Source of the DNA: Jeotgalibacillus terrae
GTDB lineage: Bacteria; Bacillota; Bacilli; Bacillales; Jeotgalibacillaceae
Length of the DNA: 64,000 nucleotides
Reading direction: 5' to 3'
Assembly (NCBI RefSeq): GCF_016908195.1
Contig: NZ_JAFBDK010000004.1
Location: 1 to 64,000 of the forward strand
In this document: one piece after another, positions 7,669 through 15,397 of the stretch
Numbering within the stretch: the first letter of the stretch is position 1
Layout: every line of letters starts with the position of its first letter
Notes under the pieces: model-generated
Told to the model about the DNA's origin: nothing
Seen by the model: the letters and a program-made list of their open reading frames with translations, nothing else
Databases searched by the model: none
Position numbers and translations under genes: made by a program

Positions 7669-8646
7669 TTGAAAAACAAAAAGTTTAATTTAAGCATGAT
7701 TCTGCTGATTGCAGTATCAATGATTCTTGCTGCCTGCGGCGGAGATGATAGCGGCAGTGGGGATTCAGAAGGAGGTTCAGGTTCAGACCAGCCTGAATTT
7801 ATTAATATCGCAACCGGCGGTACTGGCGGTACATATTATCCGCTTGGTGGAACATTTGCACAGCTGATTGAAGACGAAACAGGTATTACAACAACTGCAA
7901 ATACTTCAAATGCATCTGCTGAAAATATGGCGATGATCGACAATGAAGAAGCTGAGATTGCATTCGTTCAGACGGATATCGCTTCTTACGCTGTTGAAGG
8001 ATCACAAATGTTTGATGCACCAATCGAAACAATTCAGGGCCTTGCAACACTTTATCCTGAAACGATTCAAATCGTAACAAGTGCTGAATCAGGAATTGAA
8101 TCAGTTGAAGATCTTGCAGGAAAGACAGTTTCTGTAGGTGAGTCGGGTTCAGGTACACGTTTGAATGCTGAACAGATTCTTGAAGTACACGGTATGTCAT
8201 TTGATGATATGGACGTTCAGAACCTTTCATTTGACGATTCAACTACTGGTATTCAGGACGGCTCGATCGATGCAGCATTCATCACTGGCGGAACACCGAC
8301 TGGTGCTGTAGAAGGTCTTGCTGCACAAGTTGATGTTGTGATTGTACCAATCGCAGCTGATATGGCTCAGGCTCTAATGGATGAATACCCATTCTATTCT
8401 GAAGATGAAGTTGCTTCAGGCACATATGGTCTTGAAGAAGCAGTTCCAACTGTAGCTGTTCAAGCTATGCTTGCTGTATCTTCTGAGCTTTCAGAGGATG
8501 TTGTATACGATATTACAAAAGCAATTTTTGAAAACACTGACTCAATCACTCACCCTAAAGGTGAATTCATTACAGTAGATTCTGCTCTTGATGGTATTGG
8601 TATTGATGTGCACCCTGGTGCGCAGCGTTATTATGACGAGCAGTAA
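7669..8646 (+). CDS. TAXI family TRAP transporter solute-binding lipoprotein
   Basis: This 325-residue periplasmic-type binding protein is anchored by lipobox LAACG (Cys23) followed by a Gly/Ser/Asp linker. The TAXI family signature region is INIATGGTGGTYYPLGGTFAQ; downstream are VDLAGKTVSVGESGSGTRLNAEQIL and FITGGTPTGAVEGLAA. TAXI proteins bind dicarboxylates or amino acids such as glutamate or 2-oxoglutarate, and the ligand here is unknown. The start is TTG at 7669 after AAGGAGGGGGAAC. It is followed by a strong hairpin, then DUF1850 and the permease. Confidence 0.93.
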   Translation: MKNKKFNLSMILLIAVSMILAACGGDDSGSGDSEGGSGSDQPEFINIATGGTGGTYYPLGGTFAQLIEDETGITTTANTSNASAENMAMIDNEEAEIAFVQTDIASYAVEGSQMFDAPIETIQGLATLYPETIQIVTSAESGIESVEDLAGKTVSVGESGSGTRLNAEQILEVHGMSFDDMDVQNLSFDDSTTGIQDGSIDAAFITGGTPTGAVEGLAAQVDVVIVPIAADMAQALMDEYPFYSEDEVASGTYGLEEAVPTVAVQAMLAVSSELSEDVVYDITKAIFENTDSITHPKGEFITVDSALDGIGIDVHPGAQRYYDEQ

Positions 8647-8670
8647 TTAAGAGCTAAATGATTAAAATGA

Positions 8671-8701
8671 GGCAAACAGGTCCGATTAGGGCCTGTTTGC
8701 C
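8671..8701 (+). terminator. Intercistronic hairpin in the TRAP operon
   Basis: A 13-base-pair stem (GGCAAACAGG/CCTGTTTGCC plus three more pairs, loop GATTA) is followed only by ATTCTTATGG, not a clean T-run. I read it as a partial terminator or RNA-stabilising stem that would make the binding protein more abundant than the permease. Confidence 0.6.
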
Positions 8702-8725
8702 CATTCTTATGGAGTTGTCAAAGAA

Positions 8726-9247
8726 ATGCAGAAGAAAAAAATCATTCCGTTACTGGTGATTCTTATTGCAGGAGTATTTTTTGCTGCTGTATTTCTGCCA
8801 ACAAGAAAGGCGATTACTTTTTACCATCAGCAAACAGGAGAACTGCTCAGTTATATCCCCGTTACAAATCAAAATGATTTTCAATTAAGTTACACACATT
8901 CAATTCATCGATCCGAAGTAATTGACTACTATGAAATAACAAAAGAAAATGAAATCCGGCAGGTAGCACTTGAGTTCGAAGATACAGCAATCGGTATGCC
9001 CTCAAATGCTTTGTATGAAGGCGAGGAATTTGTTGAAGAGAACGGGAAGTACAGAATTGAAAACATGAACCGGCTATTTCCCGAAATTAATCTGCATACA
9101 AGTCAGGTGGTAGTCAGTCATGTTTTTCATTATGATGACCATGACTATGCCCTGCATGATTATATTGATACAGGAACTTTTATTACGATTTCAATTAAGA
9201 AGTTATCACTCGCAGAGTTATTGAGAGGAGTTGGTATGGATGACTGA
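8726..9247 (+). CDS. DUF1850 domain protein of TAXI-TRAP operon
   Basis: This 173-residue protein has one N-terminal membrane helix (IIPLLVILIAGVFFAAVFLP) and an extracellular domain containing FQLSYTHSIHRSEVIDYYEI, the DUF1850 signature. DUF1850 genes commonly sit between TAXI binding proteins and fused TRAP permeases. The function is unknown but it is probably an accessory subunit. The start has only a weak GGAG site 15 bases upstream. It overlaps the permease gene by 8 bases. Confidence 0.82.
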   Translation: MQKKKIIPLLVILIAGVFFAAVFLPTRKAITFYHQQTGELLSYIPVTNQNDFQLSYTHSIHRSEVIDYYEITKENEIRQVALEFEDTAIGMPSNALYEGEEFVEENGKYRIENMNRLFPEINLHTSQVVVSHVFHYDDHDYALHDYIDTGTFITISIKKLSLAELLRGVGMDD

Positions 9248-11228
9248 GGAAAAAAATAAAGCTGAACTCGAGCATAAGGATGATGAACAGTTCGGTGAAA
9301 AAGAACAGAAGGACTTGCTTGCTAAGTATGATCCGGATGCGAGAACGAAACAGTATAAAGGCGTATTAAACTGGGTTGTCTTTCTCGGCCTGATTGCTTT
9401 TTCAGTGTTTCAAATCTATGCTGCAATCACACAATCTATTCCTAGACAAACGCTATTATCTATTCACTTAGGGTTTGCACTGACACTTGTATTTATACTG
9501 TTTCCTGTGACTAAAAAGAAAATCGGACATAACAAATTGACGTGGTACGACTCTATACTTGCTCTGTTATCTATTTGGGTGGGGGCGTACTATCCACTGA
9601 ATGAAGACCGTATCGTAAATACAATCGGAACGATCTCGCCGATGGACTTCTGGACAGGCTTAATTGCCATTTTACTTGTACTTGAAGCGACGAGACGTGC
9701 AGTTGGTCTTCCGATTATGATTATTGCGGTTACATTCATGGCCTATGCTTATTTCGGACCTCAAATGCCAGGCTTCCTCCGTCACAGAGGATTGGATATG
9801 GAATCACTTGTTAATACGATGTTTATTTCTTCAGAAGGAATCTTTGGTACGCCGCTTTACGTATCAGCAACCTTTATCTTTCTGTTCCTGTTGTTTGGTT
9901 CATTTCTTGTTAAAACAGGTATTGGGCAGTATTTCAATGATCTCGCAGTCGCTTTTGCAGGAAAAGCAACTGGTGGTCCCGCAAAAGTAGCAATCTTCTC
10001 GAGTGCACTGCAGGGAACAATCAGCGGAAGTTCTGTTGCGAATGTTGTTACTTCAGGTTCATTCACGATTCCAATGATGAAAAGGCTTGGCTACCGCAGG
10101 GAATTTGCGGGGGGCGTAGAAGCAGCCGCTTCTACAGGAGGCCAGCTGATGCCGCCGATTATGGGTGCTGCTGCCTTTCTAATGGTTGAATTTATCGGAG
10201 GGGTTACTTACTGGGAAATTGCAAAAGCTGCAACGATTCCTGCATTGCTATATTTCTCTGGTATTTGGATTATTACACATTTCGAAGCAAAAAGAATTGG
10301 TCTTACCGGCCTTCCGGATTCAGAAATACCAAAAAAATCTACTGTACTTAAAAAGATTTATTTATTAACACCAATCTTTGCTGTAATTTTCCTGCTTCTT
10401 GATGGTAACTCTATTATCAGAGCAGCACTTTACTCAATAGTGATTACCATTTTGGTAAGTATGATTCGCAAAGACACACGCATAAACGTAAGAAAGTTTT
10501 TCGACGGTCTGGCAGATGGTGCAAGAACAGCACTTTCAGTCGCTGTTGCCACTGCCTGTGCCGGTATTATTGTAGGGGTGGTTACCCGTACAGGTCTTGG
10601 GTTAAAACTTGCTAATGGGCTAGTTGAACTGTCAGGCGGTATTTTACTTCTTACATTATTCTTTACGATGTTTGCCGCCATTGTTCTCGGTATGGGTTCA
10701 CCGACTACCGCTAACTACGTTATTACTGCAACAATTGCTGCTCCGGCGCTGATCTTATTAGATGTACCGCCGCTCGCAGCACACTTATTCGTATTCTATT
10801 TCGGAATTGTAGCTGATATTACACCGCCTGTAGCACTGGCTGCCTTTGCTGCCGCAGGGGTCTCAGGGGGAGAACCGATACGAACCGGGGTTAATGCCGC
10901 TAAACTTGCAATTGGGGCATTTATCATCCCATATATGTTCGTTCTCTCTCCGCAACTGCTGCTAATTGATACAAATGCTGTAGAAATTACGCTCTCAGTT
11001 ATTACGGCACTTGCCGGAATGACGGCGATTGGAGCTGCGGTGATCGGATACTGGTATAGACCGGTTCATCCAATTGAACGTATTCTTGCTCTAATAGCAG
11101 GTCTGATGCTGATCTATCCTGAAGGTATCACTGACATTACCGGTGCAGGACTGTTTGTAGCACTTCTTATTTTGCAGTTTGTCTGGAAGCGAAAAGATAA
11201 AAATCAATTAAAAACTGCACAGGCTTAG
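9240..11228 (+). CDS. TRAP transporter permease, fused small and large subunits
   Basis: This 662-residue integral membrane protein fuses the 4TM (DctQ-like) and 12TM (DctM-like) parts, as usual in TAXI systems. Recognisable parts are FWTGLIAILLVLEATRRAVG, FAGKATGGPAKVAIFSSALQGTISGSSVANVVTSGSFTIPMMKRLG and the second half AIVLGMGSPTTANYV. Transport is driven by a sodium or proton gradient. The ATG at 9240 is 9 bases behind GAGAGGAG; the TTG at 9231 abuts that site. The operon ends at the terminator that follows. Confidence 0.93.
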   Translation: MTEEKNKAELEHKDDEQFGEKEQKDLLAKYDPDARTKQYKGVLNWVVFLGLIAFSVFQIYAAITQSIPRQTLLSIHLGFALTLVFILFPVTKKKIGHNKLTWYDSILALLSIWVGAYYPLNEDRIVNTIGTISPMDFWTGLIAILLVLEATRRAVGLPIMIIAVTFMAYAYFGPQMPGFLRHRGLDMESLVNTMFISSEGIFGTPLYVSATFIFLFLLFGSFLVKTGIGQYFNDLAVAFAGKATGGPAKVAIFSSALQGTISGSSVANVVTSGSFTIPMMKRLGYRREFAGGVEAAASTGGQLMPPIMGAAAFLMVEFIGGVTYWEIAKAATIPALLYFSGIWIITHFEAKRIGLTGLPDSEIPKKSTVLKKIYLLTPIFAVIFLLLDGNSIIRAALYSIVITILVSMIRKDTRINVRKFFDGLADGARTALSVAVATACAGIIVGVVTRTGLGLKLANGLVELSGGILLLTLFFTMFAAIVLGMGSPTTANYVITATIAAPALILLDVPPLAAHLFVFYFGIVADITPPVALAAFAAAGVSGGEPIRTGVNAAKLAIGAFIIPYMFVLSPQLLLIDTNAVEITLSVITALAGMTAIGAAVIGYWYRPVHPIERILALIAGLMLIYPEGITDITGAGLFVALLILQFVWKRKDKNQLKTAQA

Positions 11229-11229
11229 T

Positions 11230-11280
11230 AAAAAGCATTCCATTTTTCGGATGACCCATCCGAAAATGGAATGCTTTTTT
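11230..11280 (+). terminator. Terminator of the TRAP operon
   Basis: A very long stem (AAAAAGCATTCCAT... with ...TGGAATGCTTTTTT, inner CGGATG/CATCCG, loop ACCC) ends in a T-run. Confidence 0.92.
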
Positions 11281-11285
11281 ATATG

Positions 11286-11420
11286 TCTGTGTTACAGGCC
11301 ATGGTTGTTTTAGCACAGCTGGTGATTGCAGCTGAAGGGGGACAACTCCAGCAGGCTCAAAGCACGCCTTTCGGAAATCGTTCCCACTGAAGCGGAAATC
11401 AACGCCACCTTTAACAGTAC
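11286..11420. repeat. Interspersed intergenic repeat, copy A
   Basis: This roughly 135-base copy shares with the copies near 25.3 and 38.7 kb the left block TTTTAGCACAGCT, the inner ACTCCAGCAGG and the right block GCGGAAATCAAC with CTTTAACAG. The ends are partly inverted (TGTTACAGG versus CCTTTAACAG). It is shorter than the other copies and lacks the middle GAGGAGGC part. No open frame is supported in it. Its appearance recalls the GC-rich repeats scattered in Bacillaceae intergenic regions. Confidence 0.65.
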
Positions 11421-11427
11421 TAAATAA

Positions 11428-11460
11428 AAAACGCCTGATCCTTAAAGGACAGACGTTAAA
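11428..11460 (-). terminator. Terminator downstream of tRNA-Val
   Basis: On the minus strand the sequence AACGTCTGTCC then GGATCAGGCGTT forms a stem with GU pairs followed by TTTTTATTT. It is placed directly after the tRNA. Confidence 0.75.
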
Positions 11461-11465
11461 ACGTA

Positions 11466-11538
11466 TGATTCCGACTGGTCTCGAACCAGCGACCTCCACC
11501 CTGTCAAGGTGGCGCTCTCCCAACTGAGCTACGGAATC
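11466..11538 (-). tRNA. tRNA-Val (GAC)
   Basis: A 73-base cloverleaf lies on the minus strand. The acceptor stem is GATTCCG/CGGAATC with discriminator A. The D-arm is GCTCAGTTGGGAGAGC, the anticodon loop TTGACAG (anticodon GAC) is closed by CCACC/GGTGG, and the T-arm is CTGGTTCGAGACCAG. CCA is not encoded. It is a lone tRNA with its own terminator. Confidence 0.97.
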
Positions 11539-11642
11539 ATGATATGTATCAGACAAATATCATTATACCTTTTAGACAATTGACCGTCAATGCGTTATTG
11601 TTCAATAGAGATATGAATTAACCTGATAAACGGAGTGTGTGT

Positions 11643-12755
11643 ATGAAGAAAATAGTGATCATCGGTGGGGGAATAGCAGGTGCATCAGCCGCTTATTATC
11701 TTTCCGGGAAGAATTGTCATGTGACACTGGTTGACAGGCAAGACTTTGGACAGGCTACCGGTGCAGCAGCGGGTATTATTTGCCCATGGCTTTCACAGCG
11801 ACGTAATAAAAAATGGTATTTTCTTGTGAAAGAGGGGGCTGCTTATTATCCGGAATTGATCCGTGCACTGAAAGAAGATGGAGAAGAGGATACAGGGTAT
11901 AAAATAACGGGCGGCATTGCATTACACCGCGAAGAAGAGAAACGAAATAAAATGTATGAACGCGCATTGAAAAAAAGAGAGGACGCCCCTGAGATGGGAG
12001 ATGTGACATCTATTAATGCTGAACAGGTAAATCAGCTGTTTCCTTATCTGACAGAAGACTTTTATGGGCTTCATGTATCTGGAGCAGCAAGAGTTGACGG
12101 CCGGAAATTAAGACAGGCACTGATTAATGGGCTCAAAAAAAATGGAGGAAGGCTTCTGACTGGTGAAGCAGAGCTGATCACTGAAGCAGGAGAGGTTTCA
12201 GGCGTAAGGGCAGCCGGAGAAAAACTTCAGGCCGAAAGTGTGGTAGTGGCAGCGGGTGCCTGGGCACCTGCAATCTTTGAAAAGCAGGGTGTCGATATTG
12301 ATGTCAGTTATCAAAAGGCTCAAATTGTTCACCTTGGTATAGAGAATGAATCAAAACATTTACCGGTTGTCATGCCTCCTGGAGATCAGTATCTGCTTTC
12401 ATTTGATGATCACAGGATCGTTGCAGGTACAACACATGAAAATGACAGACCGATGGATGATCAGGTTACGATGGGCGGACTTAATGAAATTTTTCAAAAA
12501 ACCATCAGTATTGCATCCGATCTTGAATCAGCTGCGTTTCTTGAAGCAAGAGTGGGGTATAGACCTTTTACACCGGGATTTTTACCTGTCGCCGGACCAT
12601 TTCCTGAGATGAAAGGCGTCTTTTTTATCAATGGGCTCGGTTCATCCGGATTGACCTCAGGACCGTTCATCGGCAGAGAAGTAGCGAAAATGGCTATCAA
12701 TGAACCTTCTCTGATTAACCCGGAGGACTATCCTGTTAAAAATATTATCAGATAA
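11643..12755 (+). CDS. FAD-dependent oxidoreductase (DAO / glycine oxidase-like)
   Basis: This 370-residue flavoprotein has an N-terminal Rossmann motif, IVIIGGGIAGASAAYYL, and a GAAAGIICPWLSQRRNKKWY segment of the DAO family. The C-terminal FAD contact region is RVGYRPFTPGFLPVAGPFPEMKGVFFINGLGSSGLTSGP. It probably oxidises a D-amino acid or secondary amine. Without the thiO neighbours of the thiamine pathway, its substrate is open. The ATG at 11643 sits 7 bases after CGGAG. It is monocistronic. Confidence 0.88.
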   Translation: MKKIVIIGGGIAGASAAYYLSGKNCHVTLVDRQDFGQATGAAAGIICPWLSQRRNKKWYFLVKEGAAYYPELIRALKEDGEEDTGYKITGGIALHREEEKRNKMYERALKKREDAPEMGDVTSINAEQVNQLFPYLTEDFYGLHVSGAARVDGRKLRQALINGLKKNGGRLLTGEAELITEAGEVSGVRAAGEKLQAESVVVAAGAWAPAIFEKQGVDIDVSYQKAQIVHLGIENESKHLPVVMPPGDQYLLSFDDHRIVAGTTHENDRPMDDQVTMGGLNEIFQKTISIASDLESAAFLEARVGYRPFTPGFLPVAGPFPEMKGVFFINGLGSSGLTSGPFIGREVAKMAINEPSLINPEDYPVKNIIR

Positions 12756-12759
12756 ATGT

Positions 12760-12792
12760 AAAAGCAGGGAGTCCGGACTCCCTGCTTTTTCT
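12760..12792. terminator. Bidirectional terminator
   Basis: A perfect palindrome (AAAAGCAGGGAGTCC and its complement) with flanking A and T tracts is shared by the oxidoreductase and the convergent kinase. Confidence 0.9.
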
Positions 12793-12794
12793 GT

Positions 12795-14057
12795 CTATTT
12801 TCTATGGACAGGGAGTGTAATCTCAAACCTCGTTCCCTGATTTTTACTGCTGAAAACTTTTATTGAGCCGCCGATCGCTTTAATAATACTGTAGGAAACC
12901 ATCAGACCTAGGCCTGTCCCTTTTTCTTTTGTAGAAAAATAAGGTTCGCCAAGCCGGTTAACTTCTTCTTCCGTCATGCCATACCCTTCATCCTCAACGA
13001 CAATGGTACAGCCCCTCAGCTGCTCGGAGAGGGTGATCGTAAGCGTTCCACCTTCAGACATTGCTTCAATTCCATTTTTAAAAATATTAATCAGGCATTG
13101 CTGAAACTGTTTTCTCTCTGCTTTTAACATCGCTTCATCATGCAGATGGTTTTTAACAGAGATTTGGACGTTATTCATATTTGCCAGCGGCTGGAGTACT
13201 TTCACTGAATGGGTTATCTCATCATTAATATGGAGGACTGTGTGCTGTTCTGTAGCAGGCTTTGCAAAGGTAAGATAATCGTTAATAATATCAGTGGCGT
13301 GATCAATTTCCCTGATTGCTGTATCAAGATAGTATTGCTGGCTTTGATCATCCTTGCTGTCCTGCAGAGCCATTTGAATAAAGCCTCTGCTGACTGTCAG
13401 CGGGTTCCTGACTTCATGGGATATACTAGCTGCAAGGTGGCTGACAACAGACATTTTCTCAGCTCTGATCAGATCATTTAAAATGAGAAAGTTCGTCCTG
13501 ATTATTTCCCACAGGATCAGTGCAATCACCAGGCCTGTTATATTTATAATGGTAAAGGTTATCCACACATCAATCGGCATAAGTACATCAAAAATAAAGT
13601 AAGATAACGCCAGATTACAAATGACCAGGAAAGATACTAATAAAGTTCCAATCATGATTTTCCCCGGTATATGCGAACGGTGGAACCTCTTCATAAAAAT
13701 GAAATACAAAACCCATATCAATAATAGTGTTATGGTAGATATCAACACGCCATCCCCGCCAAGGAACGCTCTGCTGATTAATGCTACAATTGTGAGGAAG
13801 ATCCCCATAGGATAGCCGCCGTATAAAGTTCCTAAAACAATCGGAACTGCACGGAGGTCCCACAGAAAACCTTCATTGATCGTAAAAGGGAAAGAGAGGC
13901 ACAGTAAAATTGAAATCGCAGGGAAAATAGCAGCGAGTCTGCCTTCTTTATTTTGAAGACGGTTACGGTAAGAATAAAAATATACGATTTGTATAAATAA
14001 TAAAGGCAGAATCATTAATAAAAAATTGACAAGTAAATCTTTTGTTAAAACGTCCAT
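12795..14057 (-). CDS. KinB-like membrane sensor histidine kinase
   Basis: This 420-residue kinase has an N-terminal half with six hydrophobic segments (about 5-190) in the 5TM/LytS-like sensor pattern (FTINEGFLWDLRAVPIVLGTLYGG). The HisKA box is HLAASISHEVRNPLTV (His214). The ATPase domain shows NIFKNGIEAM, EDEGYGMTEEE and KGTGLGLMVSYSII. Domain plan, length (KinB is 428 aa) and motifs resemble B. subtilis KinB, which phosphorylates Spo0F at the start of sporulation. There is no response regulator or KbaA gene beside it, consistent with an orphan phosphorelay kinase. The exact role is inferred. Confidence 0.85.
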   Translation of the reverse strand: MDVLTKDLLVNFLLMILPLLFIQIVYFYSYRNRLQNKEGRLAAIFPAISILLCLSFPFTINEGFLWDLRAVPIVLGTLYGGYPMGIFLTIVALISRAFLGGDGVLISTITLLLIWVLYFIFMKRFHRSHIPGKIMIGTLLVSFLVICNLALSYFIFDVLMPIDVWITFTIINITGLVIALILWEIIRTNFLILNDLIRAEKMSVVSHLAASISHEVRNPLTVSRGFIQMALQDSKDDQSQQYYLDTAIREIDHATDIINDYLTFAKPATEQHTVLHINDEITHSVKVLQPLANMNNVQISVKNHLHDEAMLKAERKQFQQCLINIFKNGIEAMSEGGTLTITLSEQLRGCTIVVEDEGYGMTEEEVNRLGEPYFSTKEKGTGLGLMVSYSIIKAIGGSIKVFSSKNQGTRFEITLPVHRK

Positions 14058-14118
14058 TTATCAAACCTCAAATTAGTAGTCAGTACGTATCATAATAACA
14101 CAGTTTAGAACGTTTTGA

Positions 14119-14147
14119 TTGAAATTCCGGAGGCATTGCGATATGAT
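14119..14147 (+). promoter_or_regulatory. Sigma-A promoter of the 6S-like RNA
   Basis: TTGAAA (14119-14124), a 17-base spacer and TATGAT (14142-14147) form a near-consensus promoter. It points into a region with no gene. Transcription would begin near 14153-14155. Confidence 0.75.
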
Positions 14148-14153
14148 TTTTAC

Positions 14154-14372
14154 TCAGGCTGCGTTGTGCGTATGTTCTAAGTAAGTTTTAACCTTTGATC
14201 TGTTAACGGGAGTTTTAAATAAAAGCCGGATTGTCATGCCTCATCAGCGTATGAGGACGCACATGAACGCTTTTGCGAACACCCACTTTGAGGAGTGGTG
14301 GTTTAAAAACTTTCTTAATAAAACTACGGCAATTGCGGCTTAAAAAAACCGGGGATATCCCCGGTTTTTTTA
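14154..14372 (+). ncRNA. Candidate 6S-like regulatory RNA (SsrS-type)
   Basis: A near-consensus promoter starts this region and a strong terminator (14342-14372) ends it, with no credible open frame between. The two ends pair into a long interrupted rod: GCTGC/GCGGC, GTTG/CAAT, CGTA/TACG, GTT/AAC, then AAGTTTTAA with TTTAAAAACTT and ACC/GGT. A large open centre follows (5' side 14194-14220; 3' side about 14275-14299, which has a small hairpin CCACT/AGTGG). The apical arm is AAAAGC/GCTTTT, TCATG/CATGA and CCTCAT/ATGAGG. Closing stem, central bubble and apical arm are the 6S RNA architecture, and the length fits. Identity as 6S is inference; that it is a structured RNA is better supported. Confidence 0.62.
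14342..14372. terminator. Bidirectional terminator (6S-like RNA and kynA)
   Basis: AAAAAAACCGGGGAT and its exact complement form a perfect palindromic stem with A and T tracts on the two sides. Confidence 0.92.
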
Positions 14373-14385
14373 TATGGATTATTCT

Positions 14386-15204
14386 TTATAGTTCAGTCCG
14401 TAAATCCCATAGTTCAGGAAAGAAATACGAATCAAGGACGCTTTTTAAGTAGTTGACACCCGAAGAGCCGCCAGTCCCTTTTTTAAATCCGATAATTCTT
14501 TCAACTGTTTTCATATGCCGGAATCGCCATTGCTGATGCCAGTCTTCAAGGTCCACCAGTTTTTCAGCCAGCTGATACAGTGTCCAGTATGTCTGACTGT
14601 CTTTATATACTTCGCTCCAAGCCGCTTTAACTTCTGTGTTTTTTTGATACGGTTTAGAAAAATCTCTATCAAGTACTTCATCAGGTATATCAAACCCTGC
14701 TTCAGCAAGTTTTTCAATCGCAATGTCATATAATCCTTTAGCATGGTAGGCTTTTTCAAGTACATCGAATACTTCCTGATCCTGCTTGTAGATCTTGAGG
14801 ATATGTGGGATTTTGTAGCCAAGTGAAAACTCAATCAATCTGTACTGATATGATTGAAAGCCGGAAGCCTTTCCAAGTGAATCACGAAACTCAATATACT
14901 CAGAAGGCGTCATTGTAGCAAGTACATCCCAGGCTTTAATAATCTGTTCCTGAATTTTGGATACACGGGCCAATTGTTTAAAAGCAGGCTCGAACTGATT
15001 TTCTTTGAGGGACTGACACGCTGCCTGTATTTCATGAATAATTAATTTCATCCACAGCTCGCTTACCTGGTGAATGACGATAAAAAGCATTTCATCATGA
15101 TGTCCTGATAATCTGTTTTGTGATGAGAGAAGGCTGTCTAAAGATAGATAATCTGCATATGTCATTTCATCTTTAAAATCTGTATACACTTTTTGATCAC
15201 TCAT
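14386..15204 (-). CDS. kynA: Tryptophan 2,3-dioxygenase
   Basis: This 272-residue heme enzyme opens the tryptophan indole ring to N-formylkynurenine. The family motifs [36 protein letters not shown] (with the heme and substrate His/Tyr region), [30 protein letters not shown] and [12 protein letters not shown] near the end are all present. I prefer the ATG at 15204 (AAAGGGCGTGGGAAA upstream) to the ATG at 15231, which has no ribosome site. No kynU or kynB lies next to it, so the rest of the pathway is elsewhere or absent. Confidence 0.95.
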   Translation of the reverse strand: MSDQKVYTDFKDEMTYADYLSLDSLLSSQNRLSGHHDEMLFIVIHQVSELWMKLIIHEIQAACQSLKENQFEPAFKQLARVSKIQEQIIKAWDVLATMTPSEYIEFRDSLGKASGFQSYQYRLIEFSLGYKIPHILKIYKQDQEVFDVLEKAYHAKGLYDIAIEKLAEAGFDIPDEVLDRDFSKPYQKNTEVKAAWSEVYKDSQTYWTLYQLAEKLVDLEDWHQQWRFRHMKTVERIIGFKKGTGGSSGVNYLKSVLDSYFFPELWDLRTEL

Positions 15205-15397
15205 TTTCCCACGCCCTTTAAGTAGTTTCATTCATCTAACATTTTAACAAAATTCTTTTTGTACAATATGAAATATTCAAAAATAATTACGTTCTTATGT
15301 ATTTCTGTGGTAAAATCGATCTATTGGATAAGAAAAAATTAGGTCTTTATCATTTAATTTACTCATTGCTGTCAAAATATTCAAAGAGGTGTCAGAA

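Noticed and set aside
11167-11556. Minus-strand open frame of 129 codons.
   Set aside because: It runs across the tRNA-Val gene, two terminators and the repeat copy A; no ribosome site.
14142-14183. A 13-codon frame starting in the -10 box of the 6S-like RNA promoter, with GGAGG upstream.
   Set aside because: The GGAGG lies in the promoter spacer and would not be transcribed; the frame is very short and the region folds as an RNA.
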